From FEN-1073 sp963780865 (GTDB taxonomy: Bacteria > Chloroflexota > Anaerolineae > Anaerolineales > RBG-16-64-43), in assembly GCA_963780865.1 (NCBI GenBank), contig CAWADT010000029.1, positions 1 to 64,000 of the forward strand: a stretch of DNA of 64,000 nt, read 5' to 3'. The notes below the pieces were generated by a model, which worked only from the letters and a program-made list of their open reading frames with translations, searched no databases and was not told the origin of the DNA. Numbering within the stretch: the stretch's first letter is position 1; each line of letters starts with the position of its first letter. Of this stretch, positions 18,754 to 29,770 are shown piece by piece. The position numbers and the translations under genes were made by a program.

Positions 18754-18795
18754 GAACCGATCTCCCAGGGTGGCTCCGTTGAGCCGCCTTGGACG

Positions 18796-19467
18796 CTAGC
18801 CCGCCCGTATGCCCCGGGGGTCACGCACGGCTGCCGAAAGCACCCATCGTCGATGCCCCCGACGGGTACGCCGACCAAACCGCGCGCGGTGGCCTGCAAG
18901 AGCAGGTTCTCGGCGACATGGCCCGCCTCCAGGGCCACGAATCGCGTGGCTCGCTCCCCGTACTTCTTGCGCGTGCGGCCCGTCACAGGAGGTGATCACG
19001 ACATCACACGGGCAGAGACGCACCGCCGCCTGGTCGAGTGCCGCCTGGGACAGCTCTTGCCGCAGGTCCCGGTCACTGCGCTGCTCGAAGGAGTGATTGG
19101 CCGGCACATAGTGCAGCACCCCCGCCCCGTCACGAAGTAGAGCTCGAGCGGGTAGAGAGCCCCGGCGGAGGGAGCGGTCCGGAAGCCCTCCGCTCGAATC
19201 CGTAATGCCCTGCGCGGCCCAGGCGAGCTGCCCGAGCTCGCCTGCGGACAGCGCCGTCGGCGCGAACTCGCGCCGGGAGCGGCGCACCGAGAGCGCTTGC
19301 TCGACCGACATGGTACCGCTCACGGCCGGGGGAGGGAGCGCTGTGGTTCGCGCCGATGCGGCGGGCGCGCCGAGCGGTTCCCGCTCTACCTTGGGCTCGG
19401 GCCGAAGGCGTTCCGCACGGCAGCCGAGCGCCGCGAAGACCGCCAACAACATGATCGGATGCCACAC
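18796..19467 (-). pseudogene. SagB/ThcOx-type nitroreductase lipoprotein, broken
   Basis: The N-terminus MWHPIMLLAVFAALGC is a signal peptide with a lipobox cysteine. The SagB-type dehydrogenase part includes SVEQALSVRRSRREFAPTAL, GELGQLAWAAQGIT, GVLHYVPANHSFEQRSDRDL and, in another frame, KKYGERATRFVALEAGHVAE followed by QATARGLVGVPVGGIDDG. These are FMN-dependent oxidoreductases, best known from azole-forming peptide maturation but also common alone. Frame changes near 19190-19130 and 18985 break it, and the conserved end (GLP...Y..PVG) is missing at the edge of the IS66-like element. It begins 16 bp after the ABC permease stop, so it was the last gene of that operon. Confidence 0.7.
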
Positions 19468-19483
19468 GCCGCCGAGCCTACCA

Positions 19484-20623
19484 CTAGCCGAGTCGCTTGT
19501 GGAACCGCAGTGAGCTCAGGGTGATGAGTCCCACACCGAACGCCGCCAGGGCTCCGAGCTCGCGCATGACGTCCCCGAGCCCCGCTCCCTTGAGCAGACA
19601 GGCGCGCAGGATCTCCACGTAGTAGCGTACCGGGTCCAACTAGGTGAGGGGGCGAATCCAGGCCGGCATGTTCTCGATCGGGTGTCATGAACCCGCCAAG
19701 AGGATGGCCGGCATCAGGAAGAAGAAACCGCCCAGGATCGCCTGTTGCTGTGACCGGCTCACGGTGCTGATGAGGATTCCCACCCCGAGCGTGGTGAAGA
19801 GATAGAAGGACGTGGCGACCATGATGCAGAACAACGAGCCACGCAGCGGCACCGCGAAGAGGTACGACCCGACGGACAAGAGCGCCCACACGTCGAACAG
19901 ACCGATCAGGGCAAAGGGCAGGCACTTGCCGAGGAGCAGCACCCCTGGCCGGAGCGGTGTCACCAGGATCTGCTCCATCGTGCCGAGCTCACGTTCGCGC
20001 GCGATACCCATGGCGGTGACGATGGTGGTGACGACCAGGAGCACCAAGGCGGCCACGCCCGGCACCATGTACATGGCGCTCTTCAGGCGCGGATTGTAGA
20101 GGATGCGAGGCACGAGGCGGATGCTGGGGCAAGGCGCTCACCCGGCCCTGGGCCGCGAACATCTGGCCCAGCGCGTGAGCGACGTCTCGACGCCGCGCTC
20201 GGCCATGAACTGCGCCGCGGAGTTCGCCGCGATCTGGGCGCGAGTGGAATCGGTTCCGTCGACCAGCACCTCGACTGCCACCGGGGTCTTGCGGTCGAGG
20301 TCCCGCGCGAACCCGACCGGGATCACGATCGCCACCGCCGCTGTCCCGTCTTCGAGGCAGCGGGAAGCCCGCTCGGGATCGCCGGTCTGTCCGACCAGCG
20401 TGAACGTCTGGTCGGCGACCAGCGCGGCGCCCAGGTCGCGGCTCGCGGGAGTATGATCGAGATCCGCAAGCACCGTGGGAATGTGATCGACCTCGAGGTC
20501 CACGGCGTAGCCGAGCAGGGTGAGCTGGATGACCGGCGCGGCCAGGAGGATGACGGCCATGCGCCTATCGCGCAACGCCTGTCGGAACTCCTTGAGCATG
20601 ACTGCGAGCAGCGTGAAGAGCAT
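19484..20623 (-). pseudogene. ABC-2 type permease (YbhR/YbhS-like), second copy, broken
   Basis: Start ATG at 20623: MLFTLLAVMLKEFRQALRD, then MAVILLAAPVIQLTLLGYAV (first membrane segment) and a large periplasmic part (PTVLADLDHTPASRDLGAAL). After a frame change near 20130 follow five more membrane helices (YMVPGVAALVLLVVTTIVTA; RERELGTMEQILVTPLRPG), ending in VGLITLSSLRFHKRLG. An in-frame TAG interrupts IRPLT*LDPVRYY at about 19640, where tyrosine is usual. ABC-2 permeases pair with the two upstream ATPases to export drugs or lipids. The stop is followed closely by the SagB-like gene. Confidence 0.7.
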
Positions 20624-20631
20624 CTTCTCCC

Positions 20632-21782
20632 TCAGTCGAGACGACGGCGAAAGCGCGCCGTGGAGACCCCGATCATGGCCGTGGCGAACAGCCCGAGCGC
20701 CAGGAACTCGGACCAGAGCACATCGCCAGCCGTTGCCCTTGAGCAGTATCGCCTCGCAGGATCGCGATGAAATAGCGCGCCGGGGATGAGCGCGGATATG
20801 AACTGGAGCAGCCGCGGCATGTTCTCGATGGGGAAGAGGAAGCCGCCGAGAGCAGAGTCGGCAAGAGCGGGAGAGCATGCCGAACTGGGTGGCCACCTGC
20901 TGGTTGCGGGTGACCACGCTGATGAGAAGGCCTTGGCCCAGCATGCCCACCAGGAAGAGCAAGGCGCGGCCACCGAAGAGCCGAGGCGAGCCGACGATGG
21001 GCACGTCGAAGAGCGAGGCCCCCATGGTCACGACCGAGCAGCACCTGCACCATGCCGATGACCACGTAGGGCAGGAGCTTGCCGACGACCACCTCGAGTG
21101 CGGCGCACCGGCGTGGCGAAGAGCTGCTCCATGCTGCCGCGCTCCCACTCGCGGGCCACGGTGAGCGCGGTGAGCAGGACCGCCATGATGGCGAGGATGG
21201 CGGCGATGAGCCCCGGCACGATGAAGCGCGCCGACCGCATCCCCGGGTTGAAGCGCAGCGCGCACGCGGTCGCTCGAGCCGGCGGCTGGACGGACGAGGC
21301 CCGGCTTCTCGAGCAGGCGCCGGGTCTCGGCCTGGCTCATCGCCGGCGGCGTAGCCGAGGGCGATGCTGGTGGTGATGCCGTCGGCGCCGTCGAGCAGGA
21401 GCTGCGCCTCGGCCGGCTCGCCGCGGGCGAGGCTGCGGCCGTAGTCGCGCGGGAATCACCAGGGCCGCCTTGAGCTGGTTGCGGCGGAAGTAGGGCTCGA
21501 CCTCGTCCGGGTCGCGAGGACGACGCGGCCACCGCGAAACGCGGTCGCTGGCCGTCAGCGCGTCGACCAGGCGGCGCGAGGCCGGCGTCTGGTCCTCGTC
21601 GACGACTGCCATGGGCAGCCGGTCGAGGTCGAAGGAGACCGCGATAGCCGAAGAGGATCAGCATGACCACGGGCAGCCCCAGCGCCAAGTAGATGACGCG
21701 CGCGTCGCGCAGGATGTGGATGATCTCCTTGCTGGCGAGGGCGCCGACGCGGCCGCAGGAAGCCGCGGCCCAGCGGCTGCAT
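20632..21782 (-). pseudogene. ABC-2 type permease (YbhS/YbhR-like), first copy, broken
   Basis: Begins near the ATG at 21782. Recognisable parts in several frames: ASKEIIHILRDARVIYLALG and LPVVMLILFGY, VVDEDQTPASRRLVDAL, RSARFIVPGLIAAILAIMAV then REWERGSMEQLFATPVRRT, KLLPYVVIGMVQVLLG, and ending FATAMIGVSTARFRRRLD. This is an ABC-2 permease with a large extracytoplasmic domain after the first helix. At least five indels break it. It lies 8 bp upstream of the second permease and just after the second ATPase gene. Confidence 0.7.
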
Positions 21783-22739
21783 GGCGTCGCGCCGGGCTCG
21801 CGCGAGCCGTCCACCACCTCGAGGAAGACGTCCTCGAGCGAGGCTTCGAGCTCGTCGATCTGGACGCGCCGGGGAGCCGACAGCGCCGGGCTGCCGCGAG
21901 CTCGCTCGGCCGAGAGCTGCGCCGGCCACGCGCACGTGGAAGCCGGCGCCGAAGGGCTCGACGTCGGACGACGCCCGGGACGCCGGCAGCGCGGTCGCGG
22001 CGCCTCCGCGCCGGCTCCGCGCACGTCGAACAAGCGTCCCGGCACGTAGCGGCGCTTGAGCGCCGCGGGCGTGTCGAGCGCGGCGAGGCGGCCGTCGACC
22101 ATCAGCCCGACGCGGTCGCAGTACTCGGCCTCGTCCAGGTAGTGGGTGGTGACGAAGACGGTGGTGCCCGGCCGCGCGCCAGGCGCCGGATGAGCCGCCA
22201 GAAGCTGCGCCGCGCCACCGGGTCGACGCCGGCGGTGGGCTCGTCGAGGAACACGATGCGCGGCTGGTGCAGGATGGCGCAGCCGAGCGCCAGCCGCTGG
22301 CGCAGCCGCCGGGCAGCGTCGCCGGTCACGGCGCTCGCGCTGCGCGGTCAGGCCGACCTGCGCCAGCACCTCCTCGGCGCGCTCCCGAGCGCGCCGCCCG
22401 TGCGAGGCCGTAGGCGCCGCCGAAGAAGTCGCAGGTTCTCCTCGACCGACAGGTCGAGGTAGAGCGAGAACTTCTGCGACATGTAGCCGATGACGCGCTT
22501 GACCGCCTCGCGGGTCGGCGGCCGACGTCGACGCCGGCCACGCTGGCCGCGCCCGAGGTCGGCTGCGAGCAGGCCGCAGAGCATGCGGATGGTGGTGGAC
22601 TTGCCGGCGCCGTTGGCGCCCAGGTAGCCGAAGATCTCGCCGCGTCGCACGTCGAAGCTGACGTCGGTCGACCGCCGTGAAGTCGCCGAAGCGGCGGGTG
22701 AGGTCCGCGTACCTCGATGACGGCGCCGGCGTCGCTCAT
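21780..22739 (-). pseudogene. ABC transporter ATP-binding protein (second), broken
   Basis: Start ATG at 22739 with GGAGG upstream: MSDAGAVIEVRG. Walker A is LGANGAGKSTTIRMLCG, the Q-loop region is IGYMSQKFSLYLDLSVEEN, the signature region RLRQRLALGCAILHQP leads to Walker B RIVFLDEPTAGVDPVARR. The end reads VQIDELEASLEDVFLEVVDG and overlaps the permease start. Indels near 22540, 22400, 22325 and 22170. The C-terminal extension is typical of the CcmA/DrrA-like ATPases that pair with ABC-2 permeases. Confidence 0.7.
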
Positions 22740-23715
22740 GGCGCTCCCTCCGCGCCTGCCCGCTGCCCGAGCCGCGCCAGGAAGAGGTCCTCGAAGTCGG
22801 GCGCGGTCGGGCGTCAGGCCGCGCGCCGAGCGGCGCGAGCGCCGCCGCGACCTCCGCCTCGGCGCCGCGCCGCGACCACCACGCGCAGCCGCGCGCCCGC
22901 CGGCGAGGCGGCCGAGCACCGCGGGTCGGCGCCGCAGCGCCGCGGTCCACCGCGTCGCGCTCGCCCCCGTCCACCCCGAAGACCGCGTGGGCGAAGGCGC
23001 TCGAGCAGCGCGCTGCGGCTCGCCCTCCAGCAGCAGGCGCCCCGCGTGCATCAGCCCCACGCGGTGGCAGCGCTCGGCCTCGTCCATGTACGGGCGTCGA
23101 GAGCAGCACCGCCATGCCCGTCGCGCGACGAACTCGTGAAGCAGGTCCCAGAGCTCGCGGCGGCTCACCGGGTCGACGCCGTTGGTGGGCTCGTCGAGCA
23201 GCAGGACCGCGGGCTGGTGCAGGAGCGCGCAGGCGAGCGCGAGCTTCTTGTACATGCCGCCGGAGAGCGCGTCGGCGCGGCGGTCGATGAAGCGGCTGCG
23301 AGCCGCGTGATGCGCGAGCAGCCGCTCGCGCCGCTCGCGGTAGACCTGCCCGCGGCAGGCAGAACATGCGCGGCGAAGAAGCGCAGGTTCTCGTCGACCG
23401 TGAGGTCGCCGTAGAGGCTGTACTGCTGCGGCATGTAGCCGAGCGACGTCGCGCACCACGCGAGTCGCCGCCGAGCGGGTCGTGGCCCAGCGACGCGCGA
23501 CGCTCGCCCGCGGTCGCGGCCGATGAGGCCGGCGAGCATGCGGATGGCGGTGGTCTTGCCCGCGCCGTCGGGTCCCACCAGGCCGTAGATCTCGCCGGCG
23601 CGCACCGGCGAGGCGCGACGCCGCGACCGCACCGAGCCGCGCTCGAGGCCCCGCGCCTCGAGCACGACCCGCCGGCCGCAGGCGCCGCGTCGTGGCCGCC
23701 AGCGGTGGCGCGTCG
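22736..23715 (-). pseudogene. ABC transporter ATP-binding protein (first), broken
   Basis: Walker A VGPDGAGKTTAIRMLAGLIG, Q-loop LGYMPQQYSLYGDLTVDENL, signature LSGGMYKKLALACALLHQP and Walker B AVLLLDEPTNGVDPVSRREL are all present but spread over two or three frames (indels near 23640, 23460, 23360, 23100, 22990 and 22800). With the second ATPase it matches the two halves of YbhF, here encoded by separate genes. The start is not clear because the first 60 residues are affected by an indel. Confidence 0.65.
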
Positions 23716-23717
23716 GC

Positions 23718-24777
23718 TCACTCGCCCGGTCCCGTCGATCGCGACCTCGACCGGCATGCCCGGGGCGCAGCTTGCCGTCGGGGTTGGGGATGGTGACCTC
23801 GACGCCGTAGACCAGCCGGTCGCGGTCCTCGCGGGTCTGCACGTTCCTGCGGTGTGAACTCGGCCTTGGCGGAGACGTGCTGGATGGTGCCGGCGAAGGT
23901 CTCGCCCGGATAGGCGTCGGCGCACACGGTCACCCGCTTGCCGGGCGCGGCCGCGCCGAGCTCGGCGTTGGGCAGGTAGAAGGTCGCCTTCACCTCGCCG
24001 AGGTCGACCAGTGTCGAGCAGTCGCGCCCGGCAGCACCACCTCGCCGGGCTCGTAGCTGCGCGGATCAGCACGACGCCGTCGCGCGGCGCCGAGAGGCGG
24101 CACTCGCGCACCGTGACCTCGGCGCGCTAGACCGCCGCCTGGGCCGCCGCGACGGCGCCCGGGCGGCGTCGGTCTGGGCGATGGCCGCGACCTGGCTGCG
24201 CTGGGCCGCGCAGGCGCGGGCCACTGGCCGCCTCCTGGTTGGCCTTACCGCCACCACGCGCTCGGCTGGCGCCGACCTTGCGCGATCTCCATCTGGTCGA
24301 GCTGCGAGGTGGTGATGGCGCCGGTGCGGTGGAGCGTCGGCCAGGCGCTCGGTCTCCTTGTCGACGTTCTGGTCGCTCCGCCCGGCCGCGGCCTGCTCGG
24401 CCTGGACCGCCGCCAGTACGGCGCGCCGGGCCGCGGCCGTGCTTGCCGAGGCCGCCGAGGCCGCGGCCGCGTGCGCGCGTGCACGTTGGCCTCGGCGCTC
24501 GCCACCGCGCGCCTTGGCCTCGGCGAGAGGGCCTCGGGCTCGGAGCAGTCGAGCTCGACCAGGAGCTGGCCGGCCTTGCCGCGGTATCCCCCTCGCGCAC
24601 GTTCACCGCGGTGATGCGCGCCCCGATGCGCGCGGTGATGTTCACCTCGGTCCCTTCGATGGTCCCGGTGCCGCCGGCGGGCGCGGTCTTGTACGCGTTG
24701 AGCTGCCGCATCCGCACGGTGAGCGCGATCGCCAGCACGACGCACAGCACTCCGACGATGACGATGACGCGTCTCAT
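23718..24777 (-). pseudogene. HlyD-family periplasmic adaptor (YbhG-like), broken
   Basis: Start ATG at 24777 with GGAGGGGGC upstream: MRRVIVIVGVLCVVLAIALT is an N-terminal membrane anchor. Next come the lipoyl half (GTIEGTEVNITARIGARITA), a coiled coil (VASAEANVHART ... LHRTGAITTSQLDQMEIAQG), the second lipoyl half and the beta-barrel (KATFYLPNAELGAAAPGKRV) and YGVEVTIPNPDGKLRPG. At least four frame changes, and an in-frame TAG at about 24127 where glutamine would be expected. It is the first gene of the exporter operon; the membrane fusion protein would link the pump to an outer membrane channel, which implies a diderm host for this piece. Confidence 0.7.
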
Positions 24778-24937
24778 GCCCCCTCCCTTCTGCGGTGCAC
24801 CGTGCCACGCGGGGGTGGCACGCACTTCGCAAACGATGGCTCCCAGGCGCGTGATCGACGGCGCACACCCACTTCTCGCGGACTTCGGCCCCGCGCCGCG
24901 GCGACGGGCTCGCGCCGCCTGGGTCCGCGCCTACCCT

Positions 24938-24973
24938 GTAAGGAGATCCGACACCCCTGTCGGATCTCCTTAC
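24938..24973. promoter_or_regulatory. perfect 16-4-16 palindrome with embedded divergent promoter elements
   Basis: GTAAGGAGATCCGACA, CCCC, then TGTCGGATCTCCTTAC. On the plus strand CCGACA (24948-24953) and TACAAT (24971-24976) are 17 bp apart, a plausible promoter for the kinase gene starting at 24986. By symmetry the minus strand carries CCGACA and TACAGG with the same spacing, toward the exporter operon at 24777. It is therefore probably an operator overlapping divergent promoters, not a terminator. Confidence 0.6.
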
Positions 24974-24985
24974 AATGAGGGCTCC

Positions 24986-26337
24986 ATGAGCGCTTCCACG
25001 ACCGGCCGCCGCGCCATCCCGACCCCGCTGCCCACGGCCGGGACGCGTGGAGCCGGGAGACCTACCGCTTCGTCACCAGACTCTTCGTGGGGCGCTTCGC
25101 GCTCGCGCGCTCATGGGGCCTCTCCTCTGCGTCTTCTTCATCTGGGATCGGGTGCCGTGGAAGCTCGCCTGGATCGGCGTCACCAGGCCGCCATGCTCGC
25201 GCTCGCCGCGGTCGAGCTGCGGCGGCTCCGCCGGCGCCAATCGGCCAGTACACCATCCAGCTCAACCTCGTGGCGATGCTGATGATGCAGACCTCGATGA
25301 TCTACATCACCGGCGGCATCGAGAGCCCGCTGCTCGTGCTCTACGTACCGCTGGGGCTGATCACCGGCCTCGTGCTGGGCGGCTCGCCGCGCTCGGTGGC
25401 CGGGTCGCGGCCGTGCCGGTGCTCGGTGCTCGTCCTCTTCGCCGCCGGCGGCCTCGCAGATTGGTTCCCCCGCGCCACGCCGGCGTTCCTCGGCCTCGGC
25501 GCCGGCTTCGCCGCGCACCCGTGTACGTCTGGTTCCGCGCCTGCCTCATTGTGCTGGTCATCGGGTGACCGCCCTCATCGGCTGGCGCATGCGGACCGCC
25601 TACCAGCGCGTCCTCCAGGAGGTGGCGGGCGCGCGGCGCGAGAGCCTCGCGGGCCTCGAGAGCCGCAACCGCGAGCTCGTCTCCGTGTCCCGCACCGTCG
25701 CCACGAGCTGAAGAACCCGCTCGCCTCGATTCAGGGGCTGGCCCAGCTCCTCGTGCGCGGCGCCGCGCCCGGCAGCAAGGACCACGAGCGCTTCGACGTG
25801 ATGCTGCGGGAGATCGGCCGCATGGGGCAGGTGCTCGACGAGTTCCGCGGCTTCACCCGGCCGCTCTCGGGGCTCACGCTGCAGGCCACCGACCTCGGCG
25901 ACCTGCTGCGCTACGTGGCGCTGCTCGCGGACGCGGAGGCCGCGGTGCGGGGGTCGAGCTCGTGCGCTCCCGCCGGCGGCGGGCCGAGCGTCGTCTGCGA
26001 CCCGCAGAAGGTCAAGCAGGCGCTCCTGAACCTGGTGCGCAACGCGGTCGAGGCGACGCCGCGGGCGGGACGGTCACCATCGCCGCCGGGCTCAGCCGCG
26101 GAGGCGCGAGTCGCGATCACGGTGCGCGACACCGGCGCGGGGCTCGCCCCGGCGGTGCGCGACCGCCTTTCCACCGGGGTCACCACCAAGGAGGGGGGTC
26201 CGGCATCGGCCTCGTGGTGGCGCGCTCCATCGCCGAGCAGCACGGCGGCCGCTCGACGCTCGAGCCGACGCGCCCGGCGGCGGCTGCGTCGCCACCCTCA
26301 CGCTGCCGCTCCAGGCCGCGGCCGCCGAAGAGGACCT
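24986..26337 (+). pseudogene. membrane sensor histidine kinase, frameshifted
   Basis: Fragments in several frames give an N-terminal membrane part (MGPLLCVFFIWDRVPWKLAW; LNLVAMLMMQTSMIYITGG; YVPLGLITGLVLGGSPRS; VWFRACLIVLVIG), then a HisKA box HELKNPLASIQGLAQLLVRG, a DHp continuation (RMGQVLDEFRGFTRPLSGL), an N box (QALLNLVRNAVEATP), a G1 region (ITVRDTGAGLAPAVRDR) and a G2 region (SGIGLVVARSIAEQHGG). Indels near 25060, 25100, 25180, 25395, 25565, 25705, 25955, 26065 and 26200. It is followed at once by a sigma-54 response regulator. Because it is divergent from the exporter operon across the palindrome, the pair may control that operon. Confidence 0.7.
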
Positions 26338-27665
<1,328 letters not shown>

Positions 27666-28183
27666 GTCAGCGATTCGCGCGGACGCCGACCGCCAAGACG
27701 CCATGCGCAGCGTGGGTCTGAGCTCGTGCGATGTCGGGTCCACAATCAGCCCCAGGGCCTCGAGCGCTTCGACCCCGAGCAGCGGTTCGGCCCCTTCCGG
27801 CGCGATGAGCACCGTCACACCCGCCTCCCGCTCGCCGAGCTTGAGAAGCACCGTGGCAAAATGCATGGACTCTGACGAGCCGTCGGCCAACGTGACCCGC
27901 ATGGGGCGGGGAGAGATCGCTACGCCGAGACAATCGGCCACGGGTTTGGGCATGAGCGTGTACGTCGCCCCGGTGTCTGCGAGGAGTCGCAGCGTTTCCG
28001 CTCCGGTCCAGGAAAGCTCAGCGTCAACGAACACGTGACCCATGGCGCAAGCCTAGCGCGGATCAGGTTGTTGGGGCCGCCCGCACGGTCGCTCGGGCGC
28101 CGTGCTCTCGCGGACCTGCAGCGCCGACGCGAGGGTCCGAGGGCGATGTCGAGCACGCCTTGCCGGCGGGCTCCCGGAGGGTG

Positions 28184-28190
28184 TATAAAT
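28184..28190 (+). promoter_or_regulatory. -10 element of vapB-like gene
   Basis: TATAAAT lies 6 bases before the ATG at 28197. Transcription would begin about at the start codon, implying a leaderless or nearly leaderless message. No convincing -35 element. Confidence 0.4.
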
Positions 28191-28196
28191 AGGCGT

Positions 28197-28445
28197 ATGC
28201 CGCGCATGCAAGTGTACTTGCCTGAAGAGCTCTACGAGCAGGTGAAGGCACGTGGTCTCCCAGCCTCGGAGCTCCTGCAGAAAGCCGTGCGGGCAGAGCT
28301 TCGCCGCCTCGACCTGCTGGGCAAAACCGACCGGTACGTCGCGGAACTCGTGGCCGAGGTCGGATCGCCGACTCTGGACCAAACCGCTAGCGCTCGGCTC
28401 GTGGCAGCGCGCATCGCGCGACGGCCTGGCAGAAAAGCTGGCTGA
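28197..28445 (+). CDS. VapB-like antitoxin
   Basis: 82 aa: MPRMQVYLPEELYEQVKARG followed by LPASELLQKAVRAELRRLDL, a ribbon-helix-helix DNA-binding start, then an acidic and Arg-rich C-terminus that would wrap the toxin. It ends 5 bp before a PIN-domain gene, the usual VapB-VapC order. Such pairs repress their own promoter through the antitoxin. Confidence 0.75.
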   Translation: MPRMQVYLPEELYEQVKARGLPASELLQKAVRAELRRLDLLGKTDRYVAELVAEVGSPTLDQTASARLVAARIARRPGRKAG

Positions 28446-28450
28446 GGATC

Positions 28451-28832
28451 ATGTTGGTCCTCGATTCGGGCGGAGTCAGCCGTTTGTCCGAGCGCTCTTC
28501 CCAGGCGGCGGCGCTCATCCTCGCGCTACGCGAGCGGGAGCTCTGGCCGCCTCTGGTGCCGGCGGTCGTGCTGGTCGAGTGCTTGCAGGGTCATGGGGGG
28601 CGAGACGCGCTCGCGAACCGCTTTCTCAGAGACGTGCGACATCGTGGAGGAGATCGGGGAGCCGCTGGCCAGGCGAGCCGCCTGGCTGCGCGCGCGGGCC
28701 CGTCGAGGCTCCGCTGTCGATGCGCTCGTCGTGGCTCTCGCCGAGCCCGGCGGGACGGTGCTGACGTCGGATCTCCGCAATCTCGTGGCGCTCGCAGAGC
28801 GCGCTCATCGGGTGAGAGTGGAGAGGATCTGA
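28451..28832 (+). pseudogene. VapC-like PIN-domain toxin, one frameshift
   Basis: PIN-domain acidic residues are all present across two frames: VLDSGGVSRL (first Asp), LVECLQG (Glu), GSAVDALVVALAEPGG (Asp) and LTSDLRNLVALA (last Asp). A single-base indel near 28625 (FLRD into ETCDIVEEIGEPLARR) splits the frame. With it corrected the product is about 127 aa, the normal VapC length, and would be a site-specific RNase. As read, the toxin is inactive. Confidence 0.75.
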
Positions 28833-28847
28833 GGGCCCCTCGGCGGT

Positions 28848-28990
28848 CCGACGGAAGCTAGGGGGACGGAGACCAATGCCTGCGGGACAGGGGACCAGGC
28901 TTCGACCGCGTGCCGGAAGGGATTCCCGCCGTTCAGGACCGCCTGTGGGGCCGGAGGCGAAGCTTGGGGGACAGTAACCCAAGCTTGCGG
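28848..28990. repeat. degenerate GGGACAG-type short repeats
   Basis: Two related units: GGGGGACGGAGACCAATGCC then TGCGGGACAGGGGACC, and GGGGGACAGTAACCCAAGCT then TGCGGGACGTC. On the minus strand they read as alternating VPQA-like peptides, but no gene is implied. They look like REP-type intergenic repeats. Confidence 0.4.
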
Positions 28991-29757
28991 GACGTCGGAG
29001 GGCGCGGGCCGGACGGTGCGGGCGGGCGCCGGCCCGGTCTTCATCGAGCGATTGCCTGGGTCGCGGCCTCGGTCCAGCCTCGCGACGCGCTCGGTGAGCG
29101 GGCGCCCCAAGGGGTTGCCGTCTTGCGCCGCCGCTCGCCCCAGTACGGCGCCCAAGGGACCTTGGGCGCGGCCCCCAACCCAGTCGCTATTGGGGCGAAC
29201 CCGTACGGACAAGGGGATCTCACGTTCCCCAATCGGTCCGGGGAAGCAGGGTCGAAGCGCCTCGCCCCTTGTCCTGCCCGATCTCGTCGGGGGACGCTGC
29301 CCCCGGCCGAGCACCGTCACCGGGCTCGGGCTCGCCGAGCACGCCTTCGCCATGGACTTGTCAGAAGTGCCAGAGCGATGGCGCACGAGCCGGAGCAAGG
29401 CCGGCTCGCCTGGGCTTTCGGCGGGCCACGGTGCTCCCATGCGGCGCCGCACCCATTCGGCGCGCGTTCCGTCCGGGCGGGCTCTCACGTTCGTGGGACG
29501 CGATGTTTTGCCTTCGACCGGCATATTTTTCGTCGTGAAATTCCCTTTGGTTTCCAAGCTTCCATTAAAAGGAAGGCGGACCGCGGAACGGGCGGCCGCG
29601 GGCACAACTCTTGCTCGGAATAACCGGGGGATGCGTCGCCAACTTGCCGGTGCCATAGGTGGCCGTCATGCTCGAATTTCAGGATCCTCTGGAATCAAGG
29701 CTTTTCGGCGGTCGCCTCTCCAAGGTTTGCGGTTTTCTTCCCGTCGGGAAGCAGTCG
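28991..29757. other. 767 bp without gene; probable junction of two genomes
   Basis: No domain in any frame. Sequence character changes from very GC-rich at 29000-29180 to mixed with A/T runs after 29500. A perfect short palindrome GCGCCCAAGG-GA-CCTTGGGCGC lies at about 29149-29170. All recognisable genes to the left are of a diderm, often broken type, and all to the right belong to a Chloroflexi-like genome, so a contig join probably lies here; its exact base cannot be fixed by eye. Confidence 0.45.
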
Positions 29758-29763
29758 TATAAT
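29758..29763 (+). promoter_or_regulatory. -10 element of LCP gene
   Basis: TATAAT overlaps the first possible ATG (29762), so the true start is the next ATG at 29771 and the message would be almost leaderless. Confidence 0.5.
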
Positions 29764-29770
29764 GCAGCGG

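Larger units (their letters stand above)
15145..18794 (-). mobile_element. IS66-like element with DruA-like passenger
   Basis: On the minus strand the order is tnpA-like, tnpB, a DUF4338 (DruA-like) gene, then the tnpC transposase, so the DruA-like gene sits between tnpB and tnpC. Candidate ends share only the 9-bp inverted sequence GTCCAAGGC (15145-15153 and the complement at 18786-18794); no 8-bp target duplication is visible, so the exact ends are uncertain. The element truncates a SagB-like gene on its right and perhaps the helical-repeat gene on its left. Every gene inside carries at least one frame change. Confidence 0.65.

Noticed and set aside
20138..22369. 743-aa continuous minus-strand frame
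   Set aside because: It stitches pieces of two permeases and an ATPase in wrong frames with nonsense between them. The real genes are smaller and frameshifted.
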